A stretch of DNA of 64,000 nt, from the NCBI GenBank assembly GCA_020847535.1, contig JADLBU010000031.1, positions 1 through 64,000 on the forward strand, read 5' to 3'. The DNA is from Phycisphaerales bacterium. GTDB taxonomy: Bacteria > Planctomycetota > Phycisphaerae > Phycisphaerales > UBA1924. This document shows, piece by piece, positions 9,159 through 16,843 of this stretch. The notes beneath the pieces were generated by a model, which saw nothing but the letters and a program-made list of their open reading frames with translations, ran no database searches and had not been told where the DNA came from. Position 1 is the stretch's first letter; each line of letters begins with the position of its first letter. Made by a program: the position numbers and the translations under genes.

Positions 9159-9899
9159 ATGGATGCCCCAACGAACCACCCGCCAGCTCTGGTTACACCG
9201 TTACCGGCGTCGGTTCGCGCGCAGCCTTTTGCCGACACGGGCCTGATCCTGGTGGGCGGTACGTTTGATCCTCCACATGTTGCGCACACGCAGCTCCCGG
9301 ATGCGGCGAGGCGGAGTATCGGCGCGGAGAATGCGTGGCTGGTGTTCGTACCCGCGGGGGTTTCTCCGTTCAAGGTCGGGGGAGAAGGCGCGGTGGGCGG
9401 GGCCTCCGCCCTGGATCGCCTGGCGATGCTGGGCCTGGCGATCGCGGATCTGCCCAGGGCGGGGATCTGGACCGATGAGATCGATCGAGGGGATTCGCCC
9501 AGCTACTGGATCGACACGTTGCTGAGGCTGCGATCGCTCATCGGACCGGCGGTGAAATTGTGGTTCGTTCTGGGCACCGACCAGGTCGCCCAGTTTCATC
9601 GCTGGCGGCGATGTGAGGAGATTCTGGGGCTTGCCGAGCCGCTGGTGCTGCCGCGAGAGCCGATTGCAAGCGCTGCGGCGATGGAGGCAGCGCTCCGGGT
9701 TCCGGGGGTCTGGCAGGACGAACGGATCGCCTGGTGGCTGAAAAGGCGGATCGGCCTGCCCGTGATGGGGGTTTCTGCGACCCGGATACGTGCGCAGGCC
9801 GCGAACGTATCCGGGTCGGGGCTTCTGGCGGATGTGGATCCGGATGTGCTTGCCTATATCCGGGAGCACCGGTTGTACGGCATGGGCCTGCGTGGATGA
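9159..9899 (+). CDS. nadD: Nicotinate-nucleotide adenylyltransferase
   Basis: 246 aa cytoplasmic enzyme that adenylylates nicotinic acid mononucleotide with ATP to make deamido-NAD in NAD synthesis. The nucleotidyltransferase motif is GGTFDPPHVAH near residues 33-43, and the ISSTxIR-equivalent is GVSATRIR near 205-212; PSYWIDTLL and LGTDQVAQFHRW match family positions. The usual (H/T)xGH here reads HVAH, with Ala for Gly. The N-terminus has about 25 extra residues before the first strand. It starts 15 bp after the M61 peptidase stop and may be cotranscribed with it. Confidence 0.88.
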   Translation: MDAPTNHPPALVTPLPASVRAQPFADTGLILVGGTFDPPHVAHTQLPDAARRSIGAENAWLVFVPAGVSPFKVGGEGAVGGASALDRLAMLGLAIADLPRAGIWTDEIDRGDSPSYWIDTLLRLRSLIGPAVKLWFVLGTDQVAQFHRWRRCEEILGLAEPLVLPREPIASAAAMEAALRVPGVWQDERIAWWLKRRIGLPVMGVSATRIRAQAANVSGSGLLADVDPDVLAYIREHRLYGMGLRG

Positions 9900-10004
9900 G
9901 GGATTGTCCACAAGGACACCTCCGGCCAATTCGTGCAAATTGACTGGCTTGGAGGGGACAACCGGCAGATAATTAAGGCGGATCTCGAGACGAGGAAGGC
10001 CACC

Positions 10005-10412
10005 ATGGGTATCTCCCATTGTTCCGATTCCGTCACCGAAGGCATCCGGGTCCGTGTCGAGCCCGCGTATCTGCCCGAGCACTCCGAACCCGACGATCGG
10101 CGATTTGTCTTCGGGTACCGTGTGACGATCCGCAACGAGAGCGAGGCGTGGATCAAGCTCATGTCCCGGCAGTGGGTCATCGTGGATTCCACCGGAAAGT
10201 GCGATGAAGTTGTGGGGGATGGCGTCGTCGGCCAGCAGCCCGAACTCGAGCCCGGCGAGAGTTTCTCATACACAAGCCATTGCCCGCTTACTAAGCCTTG
10301 GGGCACCATGGAAGGCGCCTACCAGATGTTGCGGCAGGATGGGCAACTGGTCGAGGTCAAGATCGGGCGATTCTTTCTCGTTGCCCCGCAGGAAGTTGTG
10401 GCGGAAGCCTGA
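10005..10412 (+). CDS. apaG: ApaG-family protein
   Basis: 135 aa single-domain beta protein of the ApaG/DUF525 family. It shows the typical series VRVEPAYLPEHSEPD, FVFGYRVTIRNE, QLMSRQWVI-like and the GVVGQQPELEPGESFSYTS motif (about residues 75-95), then PWGTMEGAYQM. Its molecular role is not settled; it was linked to Co2+ resistance and diadenosine tetraphosphate levels in enterobacteria. The ATG at 10005 has an upstream GAGGAAGG, which decides the start over the longer ORF beginning at 9933. Confidence 0.92.
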   Translation: MGISHCSDSVTEGIRVRVEPAYLPEHSEPDDRRFVFGYRVTIRNESEAWIKLMSRQWVIVDSTGKCDEVVGDGVVGQQPELEPGESFSYTSHCPLTKPWGTMEGAYQMLRQDGQLVEVKIGRFFLVAPQEVVAEA

Positions 10413-10437
10413 GACAGCCCAGACCGACGTCAGACGA

Positions 10438-10466
10438 TTGATCGGCCCCCAGCGCGAGCCTAGAGT
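10438..10466 (+). promoter_or_regulatory. Candidate sigma-70-type promoter for rpsO
   Basis: TTGATC and TAGAGT are separated by exactly 17 nt, each matching four of six consensus bases. They lie about 45-75 nt ahead of the rpsO ATG. A small hairpin AGAGT-TTCC-ACTCT overlaps the -10 and early leader. Confidence 0.4.
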
Positions 10467-10511
10467 TTCCACTCTGTACACACACGGGCCGAACACAATA
10501 CGGACTTCACG

Positions 10512-10781
10512 ATGGCTGTCCTGACCGAGCAACGCGCCGATATCGTCAAAAGCTACGCCACGCACGCGAAAGACACGGGTTCGCCGGAGGTGCAGATCGC
10601 GCTTCTGTCGGCCCGGATCTCGGAAGTGGCTGAGCACCTCAAGCTTCACGACCATGACTACCACAGCCGCCGCGGGCTGATCATGCTCGTGGGCAAACGC
10701 AACCGCCTGCTGAGGTATCTGGCGCGCACCGATCCCCAGCGATACCAGACGCTGATCGGCCGCTTGGGCCTGCGCAAGTAG
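10512..10781 (+). CDS. rpsO: 30S ribosomal protein S15
   Basis: 89 aa, the standard S15 length, with the family core GSPEVQIALLSARI, HLKLHDHDYHSRRGL and LVGKRNRLLRYL. It binds 16S rRNA in the small-subunit platform. It is followed by a strong terminator and then pnp, the common bacterial rpsO-pnp order. Confidence 0.98.
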   Translation: MAVLTEQRADIVKSYATHAKDTGSPEVQIALLSARISEVAEHLKLHDHDYHSRRGLIMLVGKRNRLLRYLARTDPQRYQTLIGRLGLRK

Positions 10782-10792
10782 ATGCACATTCG

Positions 10793-10828
10793 CGGCCCGC
10801 TGTCTTGAACGACAGCGGGCCGTTTTCT
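10793..10828 (+). terminator. Rho-independent terminator after rpsO
   Basis: A 12-bp perfect stem CGGCCCGCTGTC/GACAGCGGGCCG with a six-nt loop is followed by TTTTCTTT. It separates rpsO from pnp. Confidence 0.9.
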
Positions 10829-11060
10829 TTCCCGGCTTTGTTGAGTGTCCCGCCCCGAGTGGCAGTGGGCGAAGCGCGGTCGACAACCAGGCCTGCCGAA
10901 TGGCCAACGATCGACCGCGTTACGCCTTCTGCCTCTCAATGAGCGGTGGGGAGCCGGGTGTTACATCCAGGCGTGCCCGCCCGGTCCTCGGGCGATTGTC
11001 GCCGAATCGGCGACGCCCGGGCGCACCCCAGCGCGGGCCTTTGGCTCGAGAGGTATCTCC

Positions 11061-13226
11061 ATGACAAGCTTTGTCTCGTCCCTTCCCTACGTTCATCGCG
11101 TCGAACGTGAGATCGGCGGTCGCACACTGATCCTCGAGACCGGCGCAGTGGCTCGCCAGGCCGGCGCTGCGGTGATGGCGACCTACGGCGGCACCACCGT
11201 GCTGGCGACCGCCCTGCGTGCGGCCCCGCGCGAGGGGATCGACTTCTTCCCCCTCACCGTCGACTACCGCGAGAAGACCTCGGCCGCGGGCAAGTTCCCC
11301 GGCGGCTTCCGCAAGCGCGAGGGTCCGCCCAACGAGAAGGAAGTCCTGACGATGCGGATGATCGATCGCCCGATCCGTCCGCTCTTCCCCGACGGCTTCA
11401 TCGACGAGGTCCAGGTCCAGGTCTTCGTCATGAGCCACGACGGCGAGAACGACAGCGATGTGCTTGCCGGCACCGCCGCCTCGGCCGCCCTTGCGATCTC
11501 GGACATCCCCTTCGAGGGCCCGATCGCCACCGTCCGCGTCGGCCGCATCCACACCGATGCCGGCCCGCAGTACGTGGTCAACCCCACGATCTCACAGCTT
11601 GACTACTCCGACCTTGACCTGGTCCTCTCGGGCCACAAGGACGGCATGAACATGATCGAGGTCGGCGCTGCCGAGGTCGATGAGGCCGGTGTGCACGGCG
11701 CGATCGCGTTCGGCTACGACAACATCAAGAACATCCTCTCGCTCATCGATGAATTGACCGCCCGCGCGGGCCAGCAGAAGGTGATCGGGGAGCTGGCGCT
11801 CCCGGCGGCCGACGTCGTCGAGAAGGTCAAGATGTACGCCGAAGCCGAGATGGTGGCGGCGCGCAAGGTCCCCGGCAAGCACGACCGCGGGGATGCCGTC
11901 GATGCGCTCAAGAAGAAGATCCTCGATGCGCACTTCGCGATCAACGAGGGCGGCACCTACGGGGACTACGCCCGCAGCGTGAAGGCCCGCAACCACGCCA
12001 AGGATGCCCTCAAGCGCCTCGAGGAGAAGGTCACCCGCCGGCTGATCGTCGAGTCCAAGGTCCGCGCTGACGGCCGCGGCCCCCGGGAGATCCGCAAGAT
12101 CACCGGCTCGGTCGGTGTGTTCGCCCGCACGCACGGCTCGGCCTTCTTCCAGCGCGGGGAGACCCAGAGCCTGGTGTCGGTCACGCTTGGCACCGGCAAG
12201 GATGAGCAGATCGTCGATGGGCTGATCCCCGAGTACAGCAAGAAGTTCCTGCTCCATTACAACTTCCCGCCATTCTCGACCGGCGAGGTCAAGCGCATCA
12301 GCGCTCCCGGACGCCGCGAGATCGGCCACGGAGCGCTCGCCGAGCGCTCGCTCCTGGGCGTCCTGCCCAGCCCGGATGTATTTCCCTACACCGTCCGCGT
12401 CGTCAGCGACATCACCGAGTCCAACGGCAGCTCGTCGATGGCCTCGGTCTGCGGCGGGTGTCTGGCGCTCATGGATGCGGGTGTTCCCATCCGCGCCACG
12501 GTCGCGGGCATCTCCGTCGGCCGGTTCGCCGACGACAACGACCAGAACGAGATTTTCGTCACCGACATCATCGGCGAGGAAGACTTCTTCGGGGACATGG
12601 ACTTCAAGGTCTCGGGCACCAGGGATGGGATCACCGGCATCCAGCTGGACCTCAAGACCCGCGGGCTGAACCTGGAGCAGATCTCCCGCATCTTCGCCCA
12701 GGCCAAGGAGGGGCGCCTGGAGATCATCAACACGATGGAGGGGATCATCCCCGCCCCGCGTGCGGATATTTCTCCGCTGGCGCCGCGCCTGGTCACGATC
12801 CAGATCGACCCGGAGAAGATCGGCAAGCTCATTGGCCCCGGCGGCAAGATGATCCGCGGCCTGCAGGACAAGTGGGGCGTCACCATCGACGTCGAGGACG
12901 ACGGCACGGTCATGCTCGCGGCCTCCAACGGGGAGTCCCTCCAGGGCGCCCAGCAGGAGATCGAGGCGATGTGCGCCGAGATCAAGGTGGGCGCGACGTA
13001 CACCGGCAAGGTCGTCAGCGTCAAGGACTTCGGCGCGTTTGTCGAGCTCGCCCCCGGCACCGACGGCATGTGCCACATCTCCGAGTTGGCCGATGGTTAC
13101 GTCAAGGCCGTCTCGGATGTGGTTCGGGTCGGGGATGTGGTGAAGGTCAAGGTGATCCTGGTGGATGACCAGGGCCGCATCAAGCTCAGCCGGAAGGCGG
13201 CGATGGCCGAGGATAGCAAGAAGTAG
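11061..13226 (+). CDS. pnp: Polyribonucleotide nucleotidyltransferase (PNPase)
   Basis: 721 aa from ATG 11061, the usual PNPase length. It degrades RNA 3' to 5' with phosphate. It contains two RNase PH domains (first from about residue 10 with YGGTTVLATALRA; second with THGSAFFQRGETQSLVSVTLG near 360), the connecting alpha region, a KH domain (IGKLIGPGGKMIRGLQ near 590) and an S1 domain (GKVVSVKDFGAFVELAPGTDGMCHISEL near 650-680). The phosphate-site DITESNGSSSMASVCGG is intact. The longer ORF start at 10845 reads through untranslated leader. Confidence 0.97.
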   Translation: MTSFVSSLPYVHRVEREIGGRTLILETGAVARQAGAAVMATYGGTTVLATALRAAPREGIDFFPLTVDYREKTSAAGKFPGGFRKREGPPNEKEVLTMRMIDRPIRPLFPDGFIDEVQVQVFVMSHDGENDSDVLAGTAASAALAISDIPFEGPIATVRVGRIHTDAGPQYVVNPTISQLDYSDLDLVLSGHKDGMNMIEVGAAEVDEAGVHGAIAFGYDNIKNILSLIDELTARAGQQKVIGELALPAADVVEKVKMYAEAEMVAARKVPGKHDRGDAVDALKKKILDAHFAINEGGTYGDYARSVKARNHAKDALKRLEEKVTRRLIVESKVRADGRGPREIRKITGSVGVFARTHGSAFFQRGETQSLVSVTLGTGKDEQIVDGLIPEYSKKFLLHYNFPPFSTGEVKRISAPGRREIGHGALAERSLLGVLPSPDVFPYTVRVVSDITESNGSSSMASVCGGCLALMDAGVPIRATVAGISVGRFADDNDQNEIFVTDIIGEEDFFGDMDFKVSGTRDGITGIQLDLKTRGLNLEQISRIFAQAKEGRLEIINTMEGIIPAPRADISPLAPRLVTIQIDPEKIGKLIGPGGKMIRGLQDKWGVTIDVEDDGTVMLAASNGESLQGAQQEIEAMCAEIKVGATYTGKVVSVKDFGAFVELAPGTDGMCHISELADGYVKAVSDVVRVGDVVKVKVILVDDQGRIKLSRKAAMAEDSKK

Positions 13227-13298
13227 CCTGCCGATTTCGCCGTGCCGCACCAGGCGGCCCGGTACGAATCCAAGCTCTTACAACATGGACGCTTACAT

Positions 13299-13325
13299 GC
13301 CCGCTCCCGATCGTCGGGGGCGGGC
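13299..13325 (+). terminator. Stem-loop after pnp, probable terminator
   Basis: GCCCGCTCCCGA pairs with TCGGGGGCGGGC (one G-T pair) around a TCG loop. The 3' side is TGTTCGTT, not a clean U run, so termination strength is uncertain. Confidence 0.5.
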
Positions 13326-13363
13326 TGTTCGTTACACGGTCGGCCTCGTATACACAACAGGCG

Positions 13364-13391
13364 TTGACCTGACTCCCGGCGATGGTACATT
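13364..13391 (+). promoter_or_regulatory. Candidate promoter for the cold-shock gene
   Basis: TTGACC (five of six -35 bases) and TACATT (four of six -10 bases) are separated by 16 nt. Transcription would begin near 13398, about 250 nt before the ATG at 13649. Confidence 0.5.
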
Positions 13392-13648
13392 GATAGTGCC
13401 GCGCGAGGGGTTCTCTCTGGTGCGGACAGTGGCGGGGCCGCGTAGAGAGACCGGACCCGTCCTGGCGATACATATGGCTGCGGGCGCCCGCGCACAGGAC
13501 GCACGGGCTTTTTGCGGAGGGAGAGTTCGCCGATGCGCCGGTCTGGGAGCGGTGTGCACCCCGACGGGCAACGGTGCCTGGCAGCCCGGAACCGACACAT
13601 TGTGTCGGGTGGCCGGGTAGTGGGGTCTCTTCGTAAAGGACCGGGCAC

Positions 13649-13936
13649 ATGAACGACCAGACGCCACAGTTGCTCCAGGCCACGGAGGGTGTCGTCAAGT
13701 GGTTTGATCCGCGCAAGGGCTTCGGATTCATCGTCGGTCCCGAGGGGCAGGACATCTTTGTTCACTACTCCGTGATCGAGGGTGACGGGTACAAGGTTCT
13801 CAAGGACGGGTCCAAGGTCACGTACGATGCCCAGAAGTCCGACAAGGGCTGGAAGGCCACGCGCGTGATCCGCGTCGAGACCGTGGAGGTCACGGTGGTT
13901 CCCAGGCGCGGGTATACGCGATCCCCCCGGCGATGA
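13649..13936 (+). CDS. Cold-shock domain protein (CspA family)
   Basis: 95 aa single-stranded nucleic-acid-binding protein. A cold-shock domain spans about residues 12-80, with RNP1 KGFGFIVGPEGQDIFVHYS and RNP2-like IFVHY. The C-terminus adds a basic tail (VVPRRGYTRSPRR) that most 65-75 aa Csps lack. The long leader with its own promoter and hairpins suggests post-transcriptional control by RNA structure, as known for cspA, but this is inferred from layout only. Confidence 0.93.
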   Translation: MNDQTPQLLQATEGVVKWFDPRKGFGFIVGPEGQDIFVHYSVIEGDGYKVLKDGSKVTYDAQKSDKGWKATRVIRVETVEVTVVPRRGYTRSPRR

Positions 13937-13962
13937 TCGGCGCGCGGAGACCGGTTCGTATC

Positions 13963-13989
13963 CCCGCAGCGCAGCTTCGGCGCTGCGGG
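13963..13989 (+). terminator. 10-bp stem-loop after the cold-shock gene
   Basis: CCCGCAGCGC and GCGCTGCGGG pair perfectly around AGCTTCG. CGTCCTT follows, so this is a weak terminator or an mRNA 3'-end stabiliser. It ends 17 nt before the histidine kinase start. Confidence 0.55.
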
Positions 13990-14006
13990 CGTCCTTCAAT
14001 CCATCG

Positions 14007-14969
14007 ATGTCCGATGCACTTTCATTCATCACCGGCGGTGTGGTCGGCAGCGCCTTGGCCGCGCTGATCGCCCGCTGGATGGTGCGACGGGTCATCCGCC
14101 GCAACCGCGCTGCCGAACGGCGGGCGCGGGATGCCGAGCGGCTCGCCGACCTGGGCGCGATGACCAGCGGCTTGGCCCACGAGATCAAGAACCCACTCTC
14201 GACCATCGGGCTCAACGCCCAGCTCCTGGGTGAGGCCGTCGATGAATCGGGCCTGGATGGCGAGTCGCGCGGCCGACTCTCGCGGCGGATCGCCTCCCTG
14301 CGCCGGGAGGTCGAGCGCCTCAAGGGGATCCTCTCGGACTTCCTTCAGTACGCCGGGGAACTCCGCCTCCAGCCGGGGCCGGCGGACCTGAACCAGGTGG
14401 TTGATGAACTGGTGGACTTCTTCCTGCCCCAGGCCGAGCACCACGGCGTGCGCCTGCGGGCCGACCTGACCGGCGGGACGGTGTGGGCGGAGATCGATGT
14501 CCCCCTGATCAAGCAGGCGGTCCTGAATCTCATGCTCAACGCGGTTCAGGCGATGGCGGGGCCATTCAGCGCCGATGAATCCGCGGCGGGTCGCCATCCG
14601 TCGAACTTTGGAGAGTTGATCCTGCGCACGCACACCGGCCGGGATACGGATGGTTCTGCGACGGTGATCCTGCATGTCATCGACACGGGGCCGGGGATAC
14701 CCGCCGAAGCGCTCGCGAAGATCTTTCAGCCCTACTTCACGACCAAGTCCGGGGGCACCGGCCTAGGACTGCCTACGACCCGCAGGCTCATCGAAGCCCA
14801 CGGCGGGCGGATCGATGTCTTCACGCAGCCCGGCAAGGGAACCGATTTCATGGTTGTGCTTCCGGCGGCAAGCCCTCCCGCCGTGCAGACCTCAGCGCCG
14901 ATGTCCGGCGCGGCGGCGGAGAGCAACAGCGCTGCGGCCGGATCGGTCGGCGCCCGGTCGCCTTCATAG
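14007..14969 (+). CDS. Sensor histidine kinase (NtrB-like HisKA-HATPase core)
   Basis: 320 aa. One N-terminal membrane helix (about residues 8-25) is followed by a short Arg-rich coiled segment, then HisKA with phosphorylatable His in LAHEIKNPLSTIG (about 55-68). The ATPase domain shows the N box QAVLNLMLNAVQAM, G1 DTGPGIP, F box IFQPYFTTK and G2 GGTGLGL. There is no sensor domain such as PAS or a periplasmic loop, so the signal is probably intramembrane or comes from a partner. No response regulator is adjacent. The C-terminal 40 residues are Ala/Ser-rich and disordered. Confidence 0.9.
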   Translation: MSDALSFITGGVVGSALAALIARWMVRRVIRRNRAAERRARDAERLADLGAMTSGLAHEIKNPLSTIGLNAQLLGEAVDESGLDGESRGRLSRRIASLRREVERLKGILSDFLQYAGELRLQPGPADLNQVVDELVDFFLPQAEHHGVRLRADLTGGTVWAEIDVPLIKQAVLNLMLNAVQAMAGPFSADESAAGRHPSNFGELILRTHTGRDTDGSATVILHVIDTGPGIPAEALAKIFQPYFTTKSGGTGLGLPTTRRLIEAHGGRIDVFTQPGKGTDFMVVLPAASPPAVQTSAPMSGAAAESNSAAAGSVGARSPS

Positions 14970-15080
14970 GGATTCCGTCAGCAGCGGGGGAGCCGTGATC
15001 GCTCGCGGCGGTCAAGATCAAAGGACCAGTTCAAAGTCCTGCATAACCTCCGGGCGTCCATCGGCCGATATCCTCGCTTG

Positions 15081-16235
15081 ATGCGTTACGCGATGATCAT
15101 GGCGGGCGGCGCGGGGACCAGGCTCTGGCCCATGAGCCGCCGCGGCATGCCCAAGCAGTTGATCCGGTTCATTCCAGCGCCCGGCGGGGATGCAGAGGCG
15201 CCGCAGATATCCCTGCTGGATCTGGCCGCCCGGCGGCTGGAGGGGCTGATCGAGCCGACGCGCCGCTTCATCTGCACCGCCGAGGCGTATCGCGAGGTGA
15301 TCCGCCGGGAGATCCCCGGCTTTGACAGCGCCGATGGGGATGCCCGGATCCTGGGTGAGCCGGCCGGTCGCGACACGGTGAATGCCGTCGCGTTCGGCGC
15401 GGTGGTTCTCCAGAAGATCGATCCCGATGCCGTGTTCGCCGTCCTGACCGCCGACCACATCATCGAGCCATTGGATGTCTTCCGGACGCGCATGGAGCTG
15501 GGCTATCGCCTGGTCGAGCAGGATCCGCGTCGGCTGGTGACGTTCTCGATCAAGCCCACTTACCCGGCGACCGGGTTCGGGTACGTCGAGCGCGGGACAC
15601 CTATCCGAGGCATCGACGGCGCGGAGGTCTCCGGGCAGCACATCGCCTTTCACGTCGAGCGCTTCGTCGAGAAGCCCGATCTGCCCAAGGCGCAGGCGTA
15701 CGTGGAATCGGGCGCGTTCGGATGGAACAGCGGCATGTTCGTCTGGAAGGCGGCGACGTTCCTTGATGCCCTCAAGAAGTACCGGCCGGAGAATCACGAA
15801 GGGATCATGAAACTCCAGACCGCCTGGGGCACACCCGAACAGCAACGCGTGCTCGCCGATGTCTATCCGCAACTGGGAAAGATCAGCGTGGATTACGCCG
15901 TGATGGAGCCGATCACTAAGACCAAGGATCGGCAGTTCTCGGTATGCACCGTGCAGATGGACCTGCGGTGGCTGGATGTGGGAAGCTGGCCCAGCTACGG
16001 AGAAACCGTGTCGCCCGATGATGCCGGCAACCGGTTGGTTGGGCCGACGCCGCCGACCGTGCAGAAGGGCCGAAACAACCTGGTGGTCAGCGCGGTCCCC
16101 GGTCACACGATCGCCCTCCTGGGCGTCGAGGATCTGATCGTCGTGCATACCGCCGATGCGACGCTGGTGATGCCGCGTCAGCGGGCAGAGGAACTCAAGG
16201 ATCTGCACGCCAAAGTCGACGAAAAGCTCCGCTGA
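15081..16235 (+). CDS. manC: Mannose-1-phosphate guanylyltransferase
   Basis: 384 aa. It makes GDP-mannose from mannose-1-phosphate and GTP for glycan synthesis. The nucleotidyltransferase signature GGAGTRLWPMSRRGMPKQ lies at about residues 8-25; the metal-binding region LTADHIIEP and the sugar-site FVEKPDLPKA and WNSGMFVW follow in order. It is the short form without a phosphomannose-isomerase domain. The preceding TTG in the ORF track is ignored in favour of ATG 15081. The two GT2 glycosyltransferases at 19250 and 33861 are possible users of nucleotide sugars, but there is no operon link. Confidence 0.9.
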   Translation: MRYAMIMAGGAGTRLWPMSRRGMPKQLIRFIPAPGGDAEAPQISLLDLAARRLEGLIEPTRRFICTAEAYREVIRREIPGFDSADGDARILGEPAGRDTVNAVAFGAVVLQKIDPDAVFAVLTADHIIEPLDVFRTRMELGYRLVEQDPRRLVTFSIKPTYPATGFGYVERGTPIRGIDGAEVSGQHIAFHVERFVEKPDLPKAQAYVESGAFGWNSGMFVWKAATFLDALKKYRPENHEGIMKLQTAWGTPEQQRVLADVYPQLGKISVDYAVMEPITKTKDRQFSVCTVQMDLRWLDVGSWPSYGETVSPDDAGNRLVGPTPPTVQKGRNNLVVSAVPGHTIALLGVEDLIVVHTADATLVMPRQRAEELKDLHAKVDEKLR

Positions 16236-16843
16236 ACACCTCGTATCAGCGCTAGCTTTATAAAAATAATCTCTTGTTTCTTACCGGACAATCTGCGATC
16301 CTGCGGTGGATCGGATGAAAGGTTCTCTATCTACTTGGTCTTTGTTATGGTAACAGGTTCAGAGAGAGAGTTCGGCGCCTTTTTCATGCGGTTCAACCAG
16401 CTCCCTCAGCGGGGCGCACGGCGAGGCCGGGCTGTCGCGTCGCCGCCATCGACCCGAATCTGCGCAGTCAGGGCGTGCAGATTTGACCGATGGTGACGGC
16501 GTCCCGGCTGGGCGTTGGGCGGCAACGCTCGGTGCCGGTGGGTCATTCCGGCGCATTTCTGGATGCGAGCGAGATCCTGATGTCCAATATCGCGAGCAAC
16601 GTTGGCGTGTTCTGAGCGATTTGCGAAAGGCGTGTACGAGATAGATGTTCTATTTCTGCAAGGTGTTCGGGGCCTGCTGTTCCGATGTTTCGGGAACACC
16701 CACCGTCAGGGCTCCGTACCGGGCAGGACATAACCGGGGCGGTCGGAGCGGAAGGTCCGCGCTGATCCAGGGCATCGCATCGGCTGTGTCTGAGAGAGAG
16801 TTCGTCAGGGGTTCTTCTCGTCTTAATCTCGTTGGGGAAACGG
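16236..16843. other. 608-bp intergenic region, AT-rich at its left end
   Basis: No gene is supportable here. About 16255-16350 is strikingly AT-rich for this window (TTTATAAAAATAATC, TTTGTTATGGTAAC), typical of a promoter or horizontally acquired scrap. The 13-mer GAGAGAGAGTTCG occurs at 16362 and again at 16792. ORFs in this stretch are short and composition-driven. A long leader for the downstream subtilase is possible. Confidence 0.5.

Larger units (their letters stand above)
13227..13648 (+). promoter_or_regulatory. Gene-free leader region between pnp and the cold-shock gene
   Basis: 422 bp without a supportable gene. It holds a 12-bp stem-loop at 13299-13325 (GCCCGCTCCCGA/TCGGGGGCGGGC) likely to end pnp transcription, a candidate promoter at 13364-13391, and a weaker GCCCG/CGGGC hairpin followed by TTTTT at 13486-13513. 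If the promoter is used, the cold-shock mRNA has a 5' leader of about 250 nt, as is usual for cspA-type genes. Confidence 0.5.

Noticed and set aside
11592-13250. 552-aa minus ORF opposite pnp
   Set aside because: Asp/Leu/Arg-rich shadow typical of GC-rich third positions; pnp is unmistakable on the other strand.
13165-13620. 151-aa plus ORF in the cold-shock leader
   Set aside because: No motif or credible ribosome-binding site; overlaps the pnp 3' end and structured leader.
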